Shown here: in pieces, positions 1-7,882 of the stretch | How the letters are laid out: the number at the start of each line of letters is the position of its first letter | How positions within the stretch are numbered: the first letter of the stretch is position 1 | From: Bdellovibrio bacteriovorus | Lineage (GTDB): Bacteria > Bdellovibrionota > Bdellovibrionia > Bdellovibrionales > Bdellovibrionaceae | DNA: 64,000 nucleotides | Direction: 5' to 3' | NCBI RefSeq assembly: GCF_001592745.1 | Contig: NZ_LUKD01000001.1 | Coordinates: forward strand, 1,756,848-1,820,847 | Notes under the pieces: generated by a model | Databases searched by the model: none | What the model was told of the DNA's origin: nothing | The model's input: only the letters and a program-made list of their open reading frames with translations | Position numbers and translations under genes: made by a program

Positions 1-46
1 CTCCAACCTAACTTAAGAATTCGAAGAATATTCCGATAAATATGTC

Positions 47-1585
47 ATGAATTTCGGAGCGTTTCTTGTGTTCATAGCTCTGTCTTATTTTGGGACAGAA
101 GCGAACGGAGCGCCTACGACACTCACGTACCAAGGGCGTATCCTTCGATCTGATGGAACTCCATTAGAGCATTCCAACGTTAGCTTTATTTTTCAAATAA
201 CAAATCCCTCTGGTCAGTGCACTATCTATCAAGAGCAAGTCACTGGAATTAATATGACGAACTCCAAAGGCGTCTTTGATGTTCCTATCGGTGCGGGTCT
301 CATCAATTTTCCATTGAGTGGCGGCTTCACTGTTCTGGATGCCTTCAACAACTCTACCAGTTATACTTGTGGCGCGTGCGTTGGCTATAACTGCGTCAAC
401 GGCACGAGCACATACACACCTCTCGGTTCGGACAGTCGTGTTTTGCGCGTGCAATTTCATGACGGCAGTGGCTGGCGAACTATTGCGCCGGATAATCTTA
501 TCCGCTCAGTGCCGTTCTCTGGTTATGCTCTTTCCGCACAGAAGCTCGGAACGAATGTCGCTTCTGATTTTTTGTTGAAAGCGGGCTTACCCACTTGTAC
601 AAGCAATCAGTATCTATCTTGGAATGGCACCACTCTGATATGCGCGACTTCTTCTGCCGCCAGTAGTTCTTCAACGGGTTTACTAAGTTCTACGGACTGG
701 AATGCTTTCAACAACAAGCTGGACAGTTCTTCTTCTATTTCTACTTCGCAACTTCCAACGGTTCCCGTTTCTAAAGGAGGAACCGGGGTCACGTCACTGA
801 TTCCGAATCGTCTGTTGGCCAGCGATGCAAGTGGCTCAGCGGTGACGGCTTTTAATTGCGGCGCCGGTCAGCTAGTCAGCTTTGATGCATTAGGTGTCAT
901 GGGTTGCATCAATATTTCGTCTTTAGCAATGTTTGCTAACGGAGGAAACAGTTTTTCAGCGAACGCCGTTTTAGGAACTAGCGACAATTTTTCAGTGAGT
1001 TTCGCGACGAATGGAATCCGTCGAATGACGGTGACTGCAGATGGTAAAGTAGGAATTCTTACCACGACGCCGAACTCCGCTTTGACCGTCGGCGGACAGG
1101 TGGAATCAACGACAGGAGGTTTCAAATTTCCCGACGGCTCCGTGCAAACGACGGCGGCTTCTGCAAGTGTCCTTCCCAAAGTCATTACGTTTAGCAGTGT
1201 TTCCGGTATTACGACATCATCAGCACCTAGTTACGTCACGATGTCGACCCGGAGTTGGACGGCTCCAGCGACGGGGATGGTCTTAATGACATATTACAAA
1301 ATAGCTCCTTACATATTCTCCTGCACATCCGGGAATCTTGGGTTTCGATTTACCGTGGATGGAGCGGCAGGTTTTATAGGTAATCACGCATTTATAACCG
1401 GGGTGCACCGCTATCAAAACGGAGAAGTGGTCTTTCCTCCCATGGTGGATACTTTTAATGTCACGGAAGGCACTACTTACACCATCGCCACTCAGTATTT
1501 CACACAATCTTTTAGCTCATGCCTTTTCAATAGCCACGGCAACTCTTCAGGCCAAGACACAATCGTCATCCAATATGTTCAATAG
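47..1585 (+). CDS. secreted fibre/adhesin-like surface protein
   Basis: The 512-residue product starts with a probable signal peptide (residues 1-21, cleavage near ANGA). An N-terminal domain of about 160 residues follows (motif TYQGRILRSDGTPL, several Cys). Next come low-complexity Ser/Thr linkers with phage-fibre-like motifs (SSTDWNAFNNK near 225, GGTGVTS near 246) and the repeat-type segment FPDGSVQTTAA near 362. The last ~135 residues look like a compact beta-sandwich, possibly C1q/TNF-like. This order (anchor, shaft, tip) resembles the trimeric fibre proteins of Bdellovibrio used in prey recognition. Trimerisation and prey binding are inferred. There is no obvious Shine-Dalgarno (SD) site before the ATG; an ATG-TCA-TGA triplet overlaps just upstream. 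The gene converges on the next one with no clear terminator between them. Confidence 0.7.
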   Translation: MNFGAFLVFIALSYFGTEANGAPTTLTYQGRILRSDGTPLEHSNVSFIFQITNPSGQCTIYQEQVTGINMTNSKGVFDVPIGAGLINFPLSGGFTVLDAFNNSTSYTCGACVGYNCVNGTSTYTPLGSDSRVLRVQFHDGSGWRTIAPDNLIRSVPFSGYALSAQKLGTNVASDFLLKAGLPTCTSNQYLSWNGTTLICATSSAASSSSTGLLSSTDWNAFNNKLDSSSSISTSQLPTVPVSKGGTGVTSLIPNRLLASDASGSAVTAFNCGAGQLVSFDALGVMGCINISSLAMFANGGNSFSANAVLGTSDNFSVSFATNGIRRMTVTADGKVGILTTTPNSALTVGGQVESTTGGFKFPDGSVQTTAASASVLPKVITFSSVSGITTSSAPSYVTMSTRSWTAPATGMVLMTYYKIAPYIFSCTSGNLGFRFTVDGAAGFIGNHAFITGVHRYQNGEVVFPPMVDTFNVTEGTTYTIATQYFTQSFSSCLFNSHGNSSGQDTIVIQYVQ

Positions 1586-1605
1586 AGTTGGCTTAAATAG
1601 TAGAA

Positions 1606-2082
1606 TTACCGTGTTCCGGTTTCTCTTGTGATCGGTGCAGGACCCGGTCTTTGAATTTCTGGCAGACGCGTGCACTTGCCTGTTAAAAGACCTGTGCACA
1701 CCATGCCTATATGAATAGTTTTTACTAACATAGAAGGACCCGCGACTTTTTTGTACGCCGTCATCTTGCGAATTTTTTCTGCAAGATCATCATTAGAAAT
1801 ACGACGCGGGTCGAATTCCATTTTTAAGAGGCCTTTTTCTTTAAGCTTCGCTAGTTCTCTGCGGATATTTCGGAAAATAGGCTCCATGTCAGAGCGGTAC
1901 TTTTGGTCGGCCTTAATAAATTCATTGAGTGCTTCAATAAGAGCTTCAAGCTCTTTTTCGTCAATTTCTTGCACCGATGACTCAGATTGTATTTCGTATT
2001 TAGTGATTGCAGGATTGCCTGCGGTGGCAAAGGTGCCGGAAGAGAATAATCCAATAAGGCTGAAGAGAAGGACTGAACGCAT
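1606..2082 (-). CDS. small exported protein, helical, unknown function
   Basis: The 158-residue product has a good signal peptide (MRSVLLFSLIGLFSSGTFA). The mature part is charged and Lys/Glu-rich with likely coiled-coil helices (about 35-120). Near the C-terminus are two Cys (VCTGLLTGKC) that may form a disulfide, then a Pro/Arg tail. I do not recognise a family. An AAGAGG sequence about 12 nt before the ATG may serve as ribosome-binding site. It is transcribed alone, leftward. An imperfectly spaced inverted repeat (AAACCTCTTT/AAAGAGGTTT) lies in its leader at about 2090-2145. Confidence 0.6.
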   Translation of the reverse strand: MRSVLLFSLIGLFSSGTFATAGNPAITKYEIQSESSVQEIDEKELEALIEALNEFIKADQKYRSDMEPIFRNIRRELAKLKEKGLLKMEFDPRRISNDDLAEKIRKMTAYKKVAGPSMLVKTIHIGMVCTGLLTGKCTRLPEIQRPGPAPITRETGTR

Positions 2083-2241
2083 GCGCTAGTAAACCTCTTT
2101 ATGATTTTAGCGCAATCGCTTTCTTAAAGAAAAGAGGTTTTAGAAGCGGTGGCACCGATTTGTTTAATGCATCTGATTTTTTTGTCTCAAATTGATCACT
2201 TCCCGTAAAGAATCTCGATGTCTGAGATTAACATTGCCAAA

Positions 2242-2269
2242 TTGCCATATAGAGAAACGAACCTAATAT
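2242..2269 (+). promoter_or_regulatory. possible antisense promoter
   Basis: TTGCCA and TAATAT lie 16 nt apart on the + strand in the gap between two leftward genes. If active it would transcribe antisense into the exported SRPBCC gene, because no rightward gene follows. This is a pattern match only and could be chance. Confidence 0.2.
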
Positions 2270-2300
2270 AAAAGTGCCGTCTTGAGGTGAAGCTTAACTG

Positions 2301-2795
2301 CTACTTTTCTAAAATCGATTTTAGTTTCTTAAGGTCTTTAGTGACCAACTCAGCGTCTTTGGCAAACATCTCTTCTGTCATGTTGGGTCTACGGAAAAGA
2401 GTGAAGATCACTTCGCTGCCGGATGCATTTTTTATCACTCGAAGTGGATTGTTAACGACTTCCCCTGACGGCAGCTCAACATCGTGATCGATGACGCCAT
2501 ACGGGTTTTTATCGACGAACTTAACTTTAACTTGTCCCATAGGTGAATTAGTAATCCACTCATTGCCTGACTTCCTTAAAGTAGCATCCGCCAATCCCGC
2601 CGCCCATTGCGGGAGATTTTCAGGATTAGAAGCGAATTGATAAACTTCGTCACTCGGACGATTGATAGTGATGCTGATATGCTTAGCAGGAAGCGTGGTC
2701 GTCATTTTATCCTTTGCGCTTTTGGTGCTTTTGCCGAAAGCTGACACGCAGAATGTCGTAAGTAGAATGGTGATGGCCGTTTTAAACAGTCTCAT
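2301..2795 (-). CDS. exported SRPBCC/polyketide-cyclase-fold protein
   Basis: The 164-residue product has an N-terminal signal peptide (MRLFKTAITILLTTFCVSAFG). The rest is a START/SRPBCC-like domain: the start of the fold reads ISITINRPSDEVYQFASNPE, followed by NLPQWAAGL, a typical ligand-pocket arrangement. Such proteins bind or cyclise hydrophobic ligands and usually lack a signal peptide. A later Met (residue 31) would give a cytoplasmic form. The first ATG overlaps the stop of the upstream gene (ATGA), which favours the exported form through translational coupling. The ligand is unknown. It is cotranscribed with the exported protein upstream. Confidence 0.7.
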   Translation of the reverse strand: MRLFKTAITILLTTFCVSAFGKSTKSAKDKMTTTLPAKHISITINRPSDEVYQFASNPENLPQWAAGLADATLRKSGNEWITNSPMGQVKVKFVDKNPYGVIDHDVELPSGEVVNNPLRVIKNASGSEVIFTLFRRPNMTEEMFAKDAELVTKDLKKLKSILEK

Positions 2796-3268
2796 TTTAC
2801 AATTTTCTCTACTTCTGTTGGAGCAATAACTGAAATTTTGACGCCGCTTCCGTTCATACCTGAGGAGGTAATTTCGATGCCGCGTTTTTCGCAGTAAAGA
2901 AGTTGCCCGCCGGAACCTTGGTATTCTTCACAACCTTTGAAGAAATTTTTGAACGAATTAATGTTGTCGCTAGCGGGTAGAGCTTTTCCGTTCAGACTGA
3001 GTTCACCCAAGTTTTTACCTTCAAACCAAATCTGCACGGCTTTATCGTTTTGCAGTCGGACTAATAAGTCTTTCTTTTTCATGTATGTAGTCGTAGAAGG
3101 CGATTGTCGAGAGTCATCAGTGATGAAGCCCTTCTTTTTAAGCTTAGAAGCAGAATCTCCAATGGAGACTTCGCTCAACCGTTTACCTGGGATGATCGTC
3201 AGAAGGTTTTTCCCATTAGCACTGAATGCTAACGTAATTAAAGCGAGCGCTCGTGAAATCATTTTCAT
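2792..3268 (-). CDS. exported protein of unknown function
   Basis: The start is set at the ATG giving MKMISRALALITLAFSANG, a short signal peptide; an earlier in-frame start at 3304 would add 12 hydrophilic residues and spoil it. The mature protein of about 140 residues contains the segment GKRLSEVSIGDSASKLKKKGF, two Cys that may pair (GCEEY and LYCEKRG), and a basic C-terminus. I do not recognise a family. The stop overlaps the start of the SRPBCC gene by ATGA, so the two are probably made together and may act on the same envelope ligand. Confidence 0.6.
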   Translation of the reverse strand: MKMISRALALITLAFSANGKNLLTIIPGKRLSEVSIGDSASKLKKKGFITDDSRQSPSTTTYMKKKDLLVRLQNDKAVQIWFEGKNLGELSLNGKALPASDNINSFKNFFKGCEEYQGSGGQLLYCEKRGIEITSSGMNGSGVKISVIAPTEVEKIVK

Positions 3269-3348
3269 AGAACAAATTTTATTTCTGCCTTCAGTGGTGG
3301 TCAATAGAGCTGCCGCTGAATTTTAAGAGAAGGTCTTAATTAAAAACA

Positions 3349-3378
3349 AAACCCTGAGCGGGATGCGGCTCAGGGTTT
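3349..3378 (-). terminator. rho-independent terminator after the exported protein at 3414-3845
   Basis: A perfect 11-bp stem (AAACCCTGAGC/GCTCAGGGTTT) with an 8-nt loop. Read on the minus strand it is followed by a T-rich tail (TTGTTTTTAATT), as expected for a terminator of the leftward gene to its right. Confidence 0.85.
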
Positions 3379-3413
3379 CACTCTTGCGGGGATTTTGATT
3401 TTATTTACATATT

Positions 3414-3845
3414 CTACTCCTCATTAAATTCTGGGTACGCGCCACCCAGTGGGTTGTACCCATCGTGAATATCCATTTCTGTAGAATCACCTTTTCTGTA
3501 CATCGTTGCATCAATGCCATACCACCCAGTCATTCTTCCTGCCTTCGTAATGTCGTCGAAAGTGCGGCCACCGCAATCTAAGTTCTCTTTCACCTCGCCG
3601 CGAACCTGGTAAAAGAAAGGTGGGTAGTAGCCTGTGAAGAAAGTGGATTCACCCGGCTGCAAACAGGCGTTATCACTAATGCGGCTGATAGAGTTATAGA
3701 TAGTTACCCAGACTGCGCGATCCATGTGATTGTTGAAAACTATCTGAGTTGGGATCGGTAAGTAGTTTGCTTCCGCATTTTGAAAGTCGTCAGCTTTTGC
3801 AGTGAATGAAGCTAGGACGATAAGTGTTGCAATAAGTGTTTTCAT
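3414..3845 (-). CDS. small exported protein, unknown function
   Basis: The start is the ATG at 3845, because AAGGAG lies 7 nt upstream on the minus strand; an earlier in-frame codon would only add six residues. The product (143 residues) has a signal peptide (MKTLIATLIVLASFTAKA). The mature domain is rich in Tyr, Gly and Asp and has two Cys (NACLQPGE, NLDCGG) likely to be paired in the periplasm. The composition suggests a small beta-rich domain. No family is recognised. It is monocistronic with its own terminator. Confidence 0.65.
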   Translation of the reverse strand: MKTLIATLIVLASFTAKADDFQNAEANYLPIPTQIVFNNHMDRAVWVTIYNSISRISDNACLQPGESTFFTGYYPPFFYQVRGEVKENLDCGGRTFDDITKAGRMTGWYGIDATMYRKGDSTEMDIHDGYNPLGGAYPEFNEE

Positions 3846-4256
3846 TTTAAATCTCCTTGTCATTTGTTTGCGTTACACAAAGAGGTATTGCACTGGCGAT
3901 GCCAGCGAATAGATCGTGTGATTTCAATAGCTTAGACTGCAACCGGCCTGCGGGAATTTCGGCAGATGCTGGGATTTCGGGAAGGACCTGCCGGGGCCTC
4001 GGCAGAGTCTTTGTTTGAGACTTTGGATTGATCCTTTTGTCAAATACAGGTAGATTCAGTCTTGAGCTTTGGCGAAGCTCCAGTTGCTGTATCAGCATCC
4101 AAAAAAACTAAATGCTCCTTTAGAGAAGGCATTCTCTATATTTCCCCATTTTGGGAAAAGGAGTATTTATGTAAGTCCGATAGCAAGAAATAAATCAAAA
4201 ATAAAAACTCATACTAACGTGCCTAACGGGCGCCTATTTCATTTCTCGGAGAGAAA
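3846..4256. other. intergenic region with a start-stop element
   Basis: About 410 bp between divergent genes. I see no convincing gene here; a leftward frame at 3847-4098 has no signal peptide, no family features and no good ribosome site. At 4141-4174 there is a small hairpin (TTTCCC/GGGAAA), then AAGGAG, a 5-nt spacer and ATG directly followed by TAA. Promoters for both flanking genes should also lie here, but none stands out. Confidence 0.4.
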
Positions 4257-4949
4257 ATGGATTTCAAAAAATTTGATCAAAGAAATTATCCCACTGTTTC
4301 TGCTAAAGAAGGTTACGGCGAATGGGCAGAGACTTATGAAAACTCAGTACCTGATCTTTTAGATCTTCAGACATTACATCAAATAGAGTCAGTGTCTTGG
4401 CGTGATTCGAAAGCTTGTCTGGATCTTGCTTGCGGAACGGGGCGAATCGGAGCCTGGCTTAAAAGCAAGGATGTAAACACCATCGATGGTTTGGATTTAA
4501 CACCGGAGATGCTTGAAAAAGCCAAAGCCAAAAACATTTATCAGGAACTGAAATTGGGGAGTGTTGAATTCACCGGACTTTCAGAAAATCACTATGATCT
4601 TCTCATCATGAGTTTAGTTGATGAGCATCTTAAAACTTTAAAGCCCGTCTATGCAGAGGCTTATCGACTTGCTCAGCCTGGAGCAAAGTTCGTCGTTGTG
4701 GGAATGCATCCTTTCTTTTTTATGACTGGAATGCCAACCCATTTCAAAGACAAAGAGGGAAACTCGAAAGCCATCGAAACAAACCTGCATCTTATCAGCG
4801 ACCATGTTCGAGCCGCACTGGCTGCGGGCTGGAGACTTGAAGAAATGCACGAAGGTTTAATCAATGATGACTGGGTCCGAGTCAAACCGAAGTGGGAAAA
4901 GTTCAGAGACTATCCTGTGAGCTACGGCTACGTTTGGAGTCGATCCTAG
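4257..4949 (+). CDS. class I SAM-dependent methyltransferase
   Basis: The 230-residue product has the Rossmann methyltransferase motifs: motif I as LDLACGTGRIGAWL (about 60-73), an acidic residue ending strand 2 (DGLDLTPEML, the ribose-binding position), and motif IV region YDLLIMSLVDEHL. The C-terminal half has MHPFFFMTGMP and an aromatic end. The type resembles small-molecule methyltransferases related to UbiE/BioC-like enzymes. The substrate cannot be told. A GGAGAG sequence precedes the ATG. It stands alone and converges on the next leftward pair. Confidence 0.8.
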   Translation: MDFKKFDQRNYPTVSAKEGYGEWAETYENSVPDLLDLQTLHQIESVSWRDSKACLDLACGTGRIGAWLKSKDVNTIDGLDLTPEMLEKAKAKNIYQELKLGSVEFTGLSENHYDLLIMSLVDEHLKTLKPVYAEAYRLAQPGAKFVVVGMHPFFFMTGMPTHFKDKEGNSKAIETNLHLISDHVRAALAAGWRLEEMHEGLINDDWVRVKPKWEKFRDYPVSYGYVWSRS

Positions 4950-4984
4950 AAAAAAGACTCAGGACTGCTATCACTCGTGCTGGT

Positions 4985-5521
4985 CTAAGACGGTTTAATT
5001 CGATACAAAACGTGACGTTTTAAGGGATGGCCATCGGCAACTTTTGGATGATCAAAATCATCTGCCGAATTGTAGGTCATCCCGATTTTTTCCATCACTC
5101 GTCGAGACTTCCAGTTTTCAACAGCCGTCATTGCAACGACCTCTGATACCTTTAAACTTTGAAAAGCATAATCGACTACGGCACGGGATGCTTCAGGAGC
5201 AAAACCGTGTCCCCAATGCTTCTTAGCTAAACGCCATCCCACTTCCACGCAAGGACTGAAATGAGTGGGATGAGTGAAATAAGATAGTCCAACAAACCCG
5301 ACAAACTCGCCTGTGTCTTTGCGTTCGCAGGCCATAAAGCTATAGCCGTCTTTCTTTTGGTTTGCTTTGAGTCTTTCAATGAAAGCGATGGTTTCTTCTT
5401 TGCTGAGTGTTGAAGGAAAGTACTCCATGACTTCGGGATCCGAGCAAAGAGCGTGGAAAGGGTCTATGTCTTCAGGCTTCCAAAGGCGAAGAATCAATCT
5501 AGGTGTTTCAAGGTATTCCAT
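4985..5521 (-). CDS. GNAT N-acetyltransferase, RimJ/RimL type
   Basis: The 178-residue product starts with the typical MEYLETPRLILRLWKPEDI. It carries the acetyl-CoA loop region (WRLAKKHWGHGFAPEASRA, about 92-110) and the closing segment AVENWKSRRVMEKIGMTY of the Acetyltransf_3 class. This class acetylates protein N-termini or small amines; the substrate is unknown. It lies 6 bp downstream of the DUF1801 gene on the same strand, so the two probably form an operon. Confidence 0.85.
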   Translation of the reverse strand: MEYLETPRLILRLWKPEDIDPFHALCSDPEVMEYFPSTLSKEETIAFIERLKANQKKDGYSFMACERKDTGEFVGFVGLSYFTHPTHFSPCVEVGWRLAKKHWGHGFAPEASRAVVDYAFQSLKVSEVVAMTAVENWKSRRVMEKIGMTYNSADDFDHPKVADGHPLKRHVLYRIKPS

Positions 5522-5527
5522 AGCAAG

Positions 5528-5938
5528 CTACTTTGTTTTCTTTTTTAGTTTGGATTTGTTCAATGCTGCAGCTTCCTTAATTAAAGCCTTGAGCGCGCGT
5601 TTATTGATTTTTTCACCCTCGCGGAAATCAATAGCGCGACGAACATTCCCTTCAAGACTTGAGTTGAAAAGTCCTGTGGGGTCTTTCAACTTTGCGCCGT
5701 TGGCAAAAGTCATTTTTACGACAGCTTTATACGTTTCACCTGTACAAATCATACCGTCAGAATACCAAACCGGAACGCCACGCCACTTCCATTCTTCAGT
5801 AACATGAGGAAGGGCTTCTTGAATGACTTCGCGAATCTGCTGGAGTGTTTGGCCTCGCCAGTCGCTCAGTTCTTTAATTCGGGCGTCGATCATTTGCGAT
5901 GGTGATTTTGCTTTTAAGACTTTTTTCTTTACAGCCAT
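5528..5938 (-). CDS. DUF1801 (YdhG-like) domain protein
   Basis: The 136-residue product begins with a basic segment (MAVKKKVLKAKSPSQ) and continues with a DUF1801 core: IKELSDWRGQTLQQIREVI, then EEWKWRGVPVWYSDGMIC and VKMTFANGAKLKDP. The C-terminus is Lys-rich. Members are small cytoplasmic alpha/beta proteins; their biochemical role is not established. First gene of a two-gene unit with the GNAT protein. Confidence 0.8.
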   Translation of the reverse strand: MAVKKKVLKAKSPSQMIDARIKELSDWRGQTLQQIREVIQEALPHVTEEWKWRGVPVWYSDGMICTGETYKAVVKMTFANGAKLKDPTGLFNSSLEGNVRRAIDFREGEKINKRALKALIKEAAALNKSKLKKKTK

Positions 5939-5998
5939 AGGGTCTCCACACGGGGATTGTCGGGGATATACTAAACATAAGAAGCCCGGGCCGCAAGC

Positions 5999-6520
5999 CT
6001 AGAGCGCGTGAGGTGTCGGATAGAAGACTTTTTCTGAACCTTTCACTTTAGCTCCTTGGGTGAGCTTTGCGGTTTCCACGCGATCACGCCCCATGAGGTG
6101 AAATACGGTTTCTCCATGAGCGAGCAGATAATCCGCAATGATCCGTCGATGGCAGCGCCACCACACGGCTTCAGAGCACATAATGGCGCAACGTTTTTTT
6201 CTGCCTAGCTGAATTAATTTCGCTAATCCATGAACGAACTCGTCAGAGAGGGCATAGTCCGCATAGTTGTGAAAGCTTTGGTTCTGCCAGAATCCATTTT
6301 CAGCTAAGGGAATTGTTTTACGTTTGCTACGCAGACCTCCTAGCTCCGCAATGTGGCGATAATCGATATGAAACGGCTTTAAATTCTTGGGTAAAATGTC
6401 TTTGTTATATTGTGGATTGGTGCGCGATCTTGGCACTGTTCGCACGTCGACGACAACCTGGACTTCGGCGACTTTTAAAAGTTCGACAAACTCTTCGATG
6501 CTTCTTGTAGAGTGGCCCAC
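5999..6520 (-). CDS. DUF488 family protein
   Basis: The product carries the family marks GHSTRSIEEFVELL at the start and IMCSEAVWWRCHRRIIADYLL near residue 120 (the conserved Cys-Glu-x-x-Cys-His-Arg region). Function of the family is unknown. The start is uncertain. The only conventional start codon in frame is a GTG inside the usual first strand (FFTVGHSTR). The frame is open further upstream to a stop near 6628, through KALSLPFF, without ATG, GTG or TTG. A short well-translated frame lies just upstream in a different phase (6538-6630). A frameshift or unusual start is therefore possible. Confidence 0.75.
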   Translation of the reverse strand: MGHSTRSIEEFVELLKVAEVQVVVDVRTVPRSRTNPQYNKDILPKNLKPFHIDYRHIAELGGLRSKRKTIPLAENGFWQNQSFHNYADYALSDEFVHGLAKLIQLGRKKRCAIMCSEAVWWRCHRRIIADYLLAHGETVFHLMGRDRVETAKLTQGAKVKGSEKVFYPTPHAL

Positions 6521-6537
6521 CGTAAAAAACGGCAGGC

Positions 6538-6630
6538 TTAATGCTTTCCCGAACTTTTCACCTTGCGCAAAGCAGAGCCCTTGTGGGACGCGATATGATC
6601 GGTTTTGTCGCTTTTGAATTTGTTAGGCAT
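6538..6630 (-). CDS. 30-residue frame with strong ribosome site before the DUF488 gene
   Basis: On the minus strand AGGAGG precedes an ATG (spacing about 6) opening a 30-codon frame, MPNKFKSDKTDHIASHKG and so on, ending SSGKH-stop. It ends 17 nt before the GTG of the DUF488 frame. It is basic and hydrophilic. It may be the true N-terminus of the DUF488 protein separated by a frameshift, or a leader whose translation feeds the gene downstream. No family. Confidence 0.4.
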   Translation of the reverse strand: MPNKFKSDKTDHIASHKGSALRKVKSSGKH

Positions 6631-6705
6631 CTCAACCTCCTGATTCAGCATTTATTATAAGACGTTTGCGCAAAGATTCAGATTTTTCAGAGATAAATGA
6701 AGGCG

Positions 6706-6820
6706 TTGATCTGACGATGGACGGGCACTTTATGTTAGATCTCAATGAATAAATACAAAGAAGGTTGCGGGGAGGTCATGAATGCCTCAGCATAGAATTC
6801 AGGAGAAGTTATGGCCATGA
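6706..6820 (+). promoter_or_regulatory. promoter and short leader frame before the AAA ATPase
   Basis: TTGATC (6706-6711) and TTATGT (6730-6735) are 18 nt apart and make a possible sigma-70 promoter. GGGGAGG at about 6769-6775 then precedes an ATG at 6782 that opens a 12-codon frame ending at TGA 6818-6820, overlapping the start of the next gene by 10 nt. Whether the small frame is translated is unknown. Confidence 0.3.
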
Positions 6821-7401
6821 ATCGAAAGCCGCTGAAAATTGTGCTAACGGGAGCGCCCTCTTCAGGAAAAAGCAGCACGATGCGTGAGCTTCAACGCGTC
6901 TTTGGGGATCAAGTCGCGTTAGTCCCTGAAAGTGCGGTCGTGCTTCTGTCGGGAGGTTTTCCGGCTCCGCAACACGGTGATGTTGAGCAGATCCGCGCTT
7001 TCCAAAAGGCGATTCTTCAAGTGCAAGCAGGTCTAGAGCAAATCATTCCACGACAGCATCCGCTGGCGAAAGTTTACATTTTCGACCGAGGGTCTTTAGA
7101 TGGCGCGGGCTTTTGGCCTTTAGGCGCCGAAGATTTTTTGAAGCAATTTGGTCTGACCAGAGAAAATGAGTTTGCAAAATTTGATCACGTGCTTTTTATG
7201 GAACTGCCTTCACCGGAAGCCTTCGGCGGAGTGAATCAGCTGCGTTTTCATGATTATCAACAAAGCAAACAAAGCGAAGAACAGTTGCGAGAAACCTGGG
7301 GGTCTCATCCGGGGTTTAAAGAGATCAAAGCCCAAGCGACACTGGAAGAAAAAACATCCCTTGTCGTGGGCCTTGTAAGGTCACTTTTAAATAAAGCTTA
7401 A
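6811..7401 (+). CDS. small AAA ATPase/kinase-like protein (AAA_28)
   Basis: The 196-residue product has a clear P-loop, LTGAPSSGKSSTMREL (about 12-27), and a Walker-B-like strand near VYIFDRGSLDGAGFW (residue 90), where the Asp-Arg pair recalls NadR or deoxynucleoside-kinase-type enzymes. The length fits a single-domain nucleotide kinase-like ATPase. The phosphoryl acceptor is unknown. AGGAG lies 5 nt before the chosen ATG; a second ATG follows two codons later. It converges with the GFA-like gene, overlapping by 4 bp. Confidence 0.75.
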   Translation: MAMNRKPLKIVLTGAPSSGKSSTMRELQRVFGDQVALVPESAVVLLSGGFPAPQHGDVEQIRAFQKAILQVQAGLEQIIPRQHPLAKVYIFDRGSLDGAGFWPLGAEDFLKQFGLTRENEFAKFDHVLFMELPSPEAFGGVNQLRFHDYQQSKQSEEQLRETWGSHPGFKEIKAQATLEEKTSLVVGLVRSLLNKA

Positions 7402-7832
7402 AGATGCCGAGTTTCTTTCGGCGGATTTAACTGATTATCGTTAATACCATCTTCATAGATGACCGGCGCGAAGATGATTTCTTCCGGTGTGACATCGTCG
7501 ATGGTCGCAAGGTTCACGGCATAAAACCAACCATTGAAAATATCATGTTCAGGCATTTCTAAATAACCTTTGGAATAAACCTGCACGCCACAGTTTTTAC
7601 AGAAGTAGTGGTGAATGTGACCTTCAGGCCAGCCTGAAGGCGAGGCGTGATAATTCGTTAAAGAGTCTTCACCGGTTTTTAATGTGAGTTGGTCGGCTTT
7701 CGTGAAGACTTTCTGATACTTCGTTTTCACGCAATAAGTGCAATTGCATTTATGAATCCCTCGAGAGACATCTAAGTTCACGTCAAATTGAACTTTCTTG
7801 CAGTGACAACTTCCATGGTAGGCTTTAAGCAT
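7398..7832 (-). CDS. GFA/CENP-V-type zinc protein
   Basis: Start chosen at the ATG at 7832, because GGAGG lies 4 nt upstream; an earlier start at 7883 (overlapping the previous stop as TAATG) would add 17 residues. The 144-residue product shows the Cys pattern of the Gfa-like fold: GSCHCKKVQFDV, HKCNCTYC, and FCKNCGVQVYSKG. Such proteins bind structural and catalytic zinc; a few act on S-hydroxymethyl-glutathione, most have no known reaction. It is last in a leftward operon after the polyketide synthase and the membrane protein. Confidence 0.85.
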   Translation of the reverse strand: MLKAYHGSCHCKKVQFDVNLDVSRGIHKCNCTYCVKTKYQKVFTKADQLTLKTGEDSLTNYHASPSGWPEGHIHHYFCKNCGVQVYSKGYLEMPEHDIFNGWFYAVNLATIDDVTPEEIIFAPVIYEDGINDNQLNPPKETRHL

Positions 7833-7882
7833 AGAACCTCCGGTTCCCAAAGCCTCCCATGGTGAAAAAATAAAATCCACCA

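Noticed and set aside
3847-4098. 83-codon leftward frame in the intergenic region
   Set aside because: No ribosome site, no recognisable domain and no signal peptide; it is probably chance in a non-coding gap.
6300-6520. Rightward frames opposite the DUF488 gene
   Set aside because: They lie antisense within a clear family match and have no coding features.
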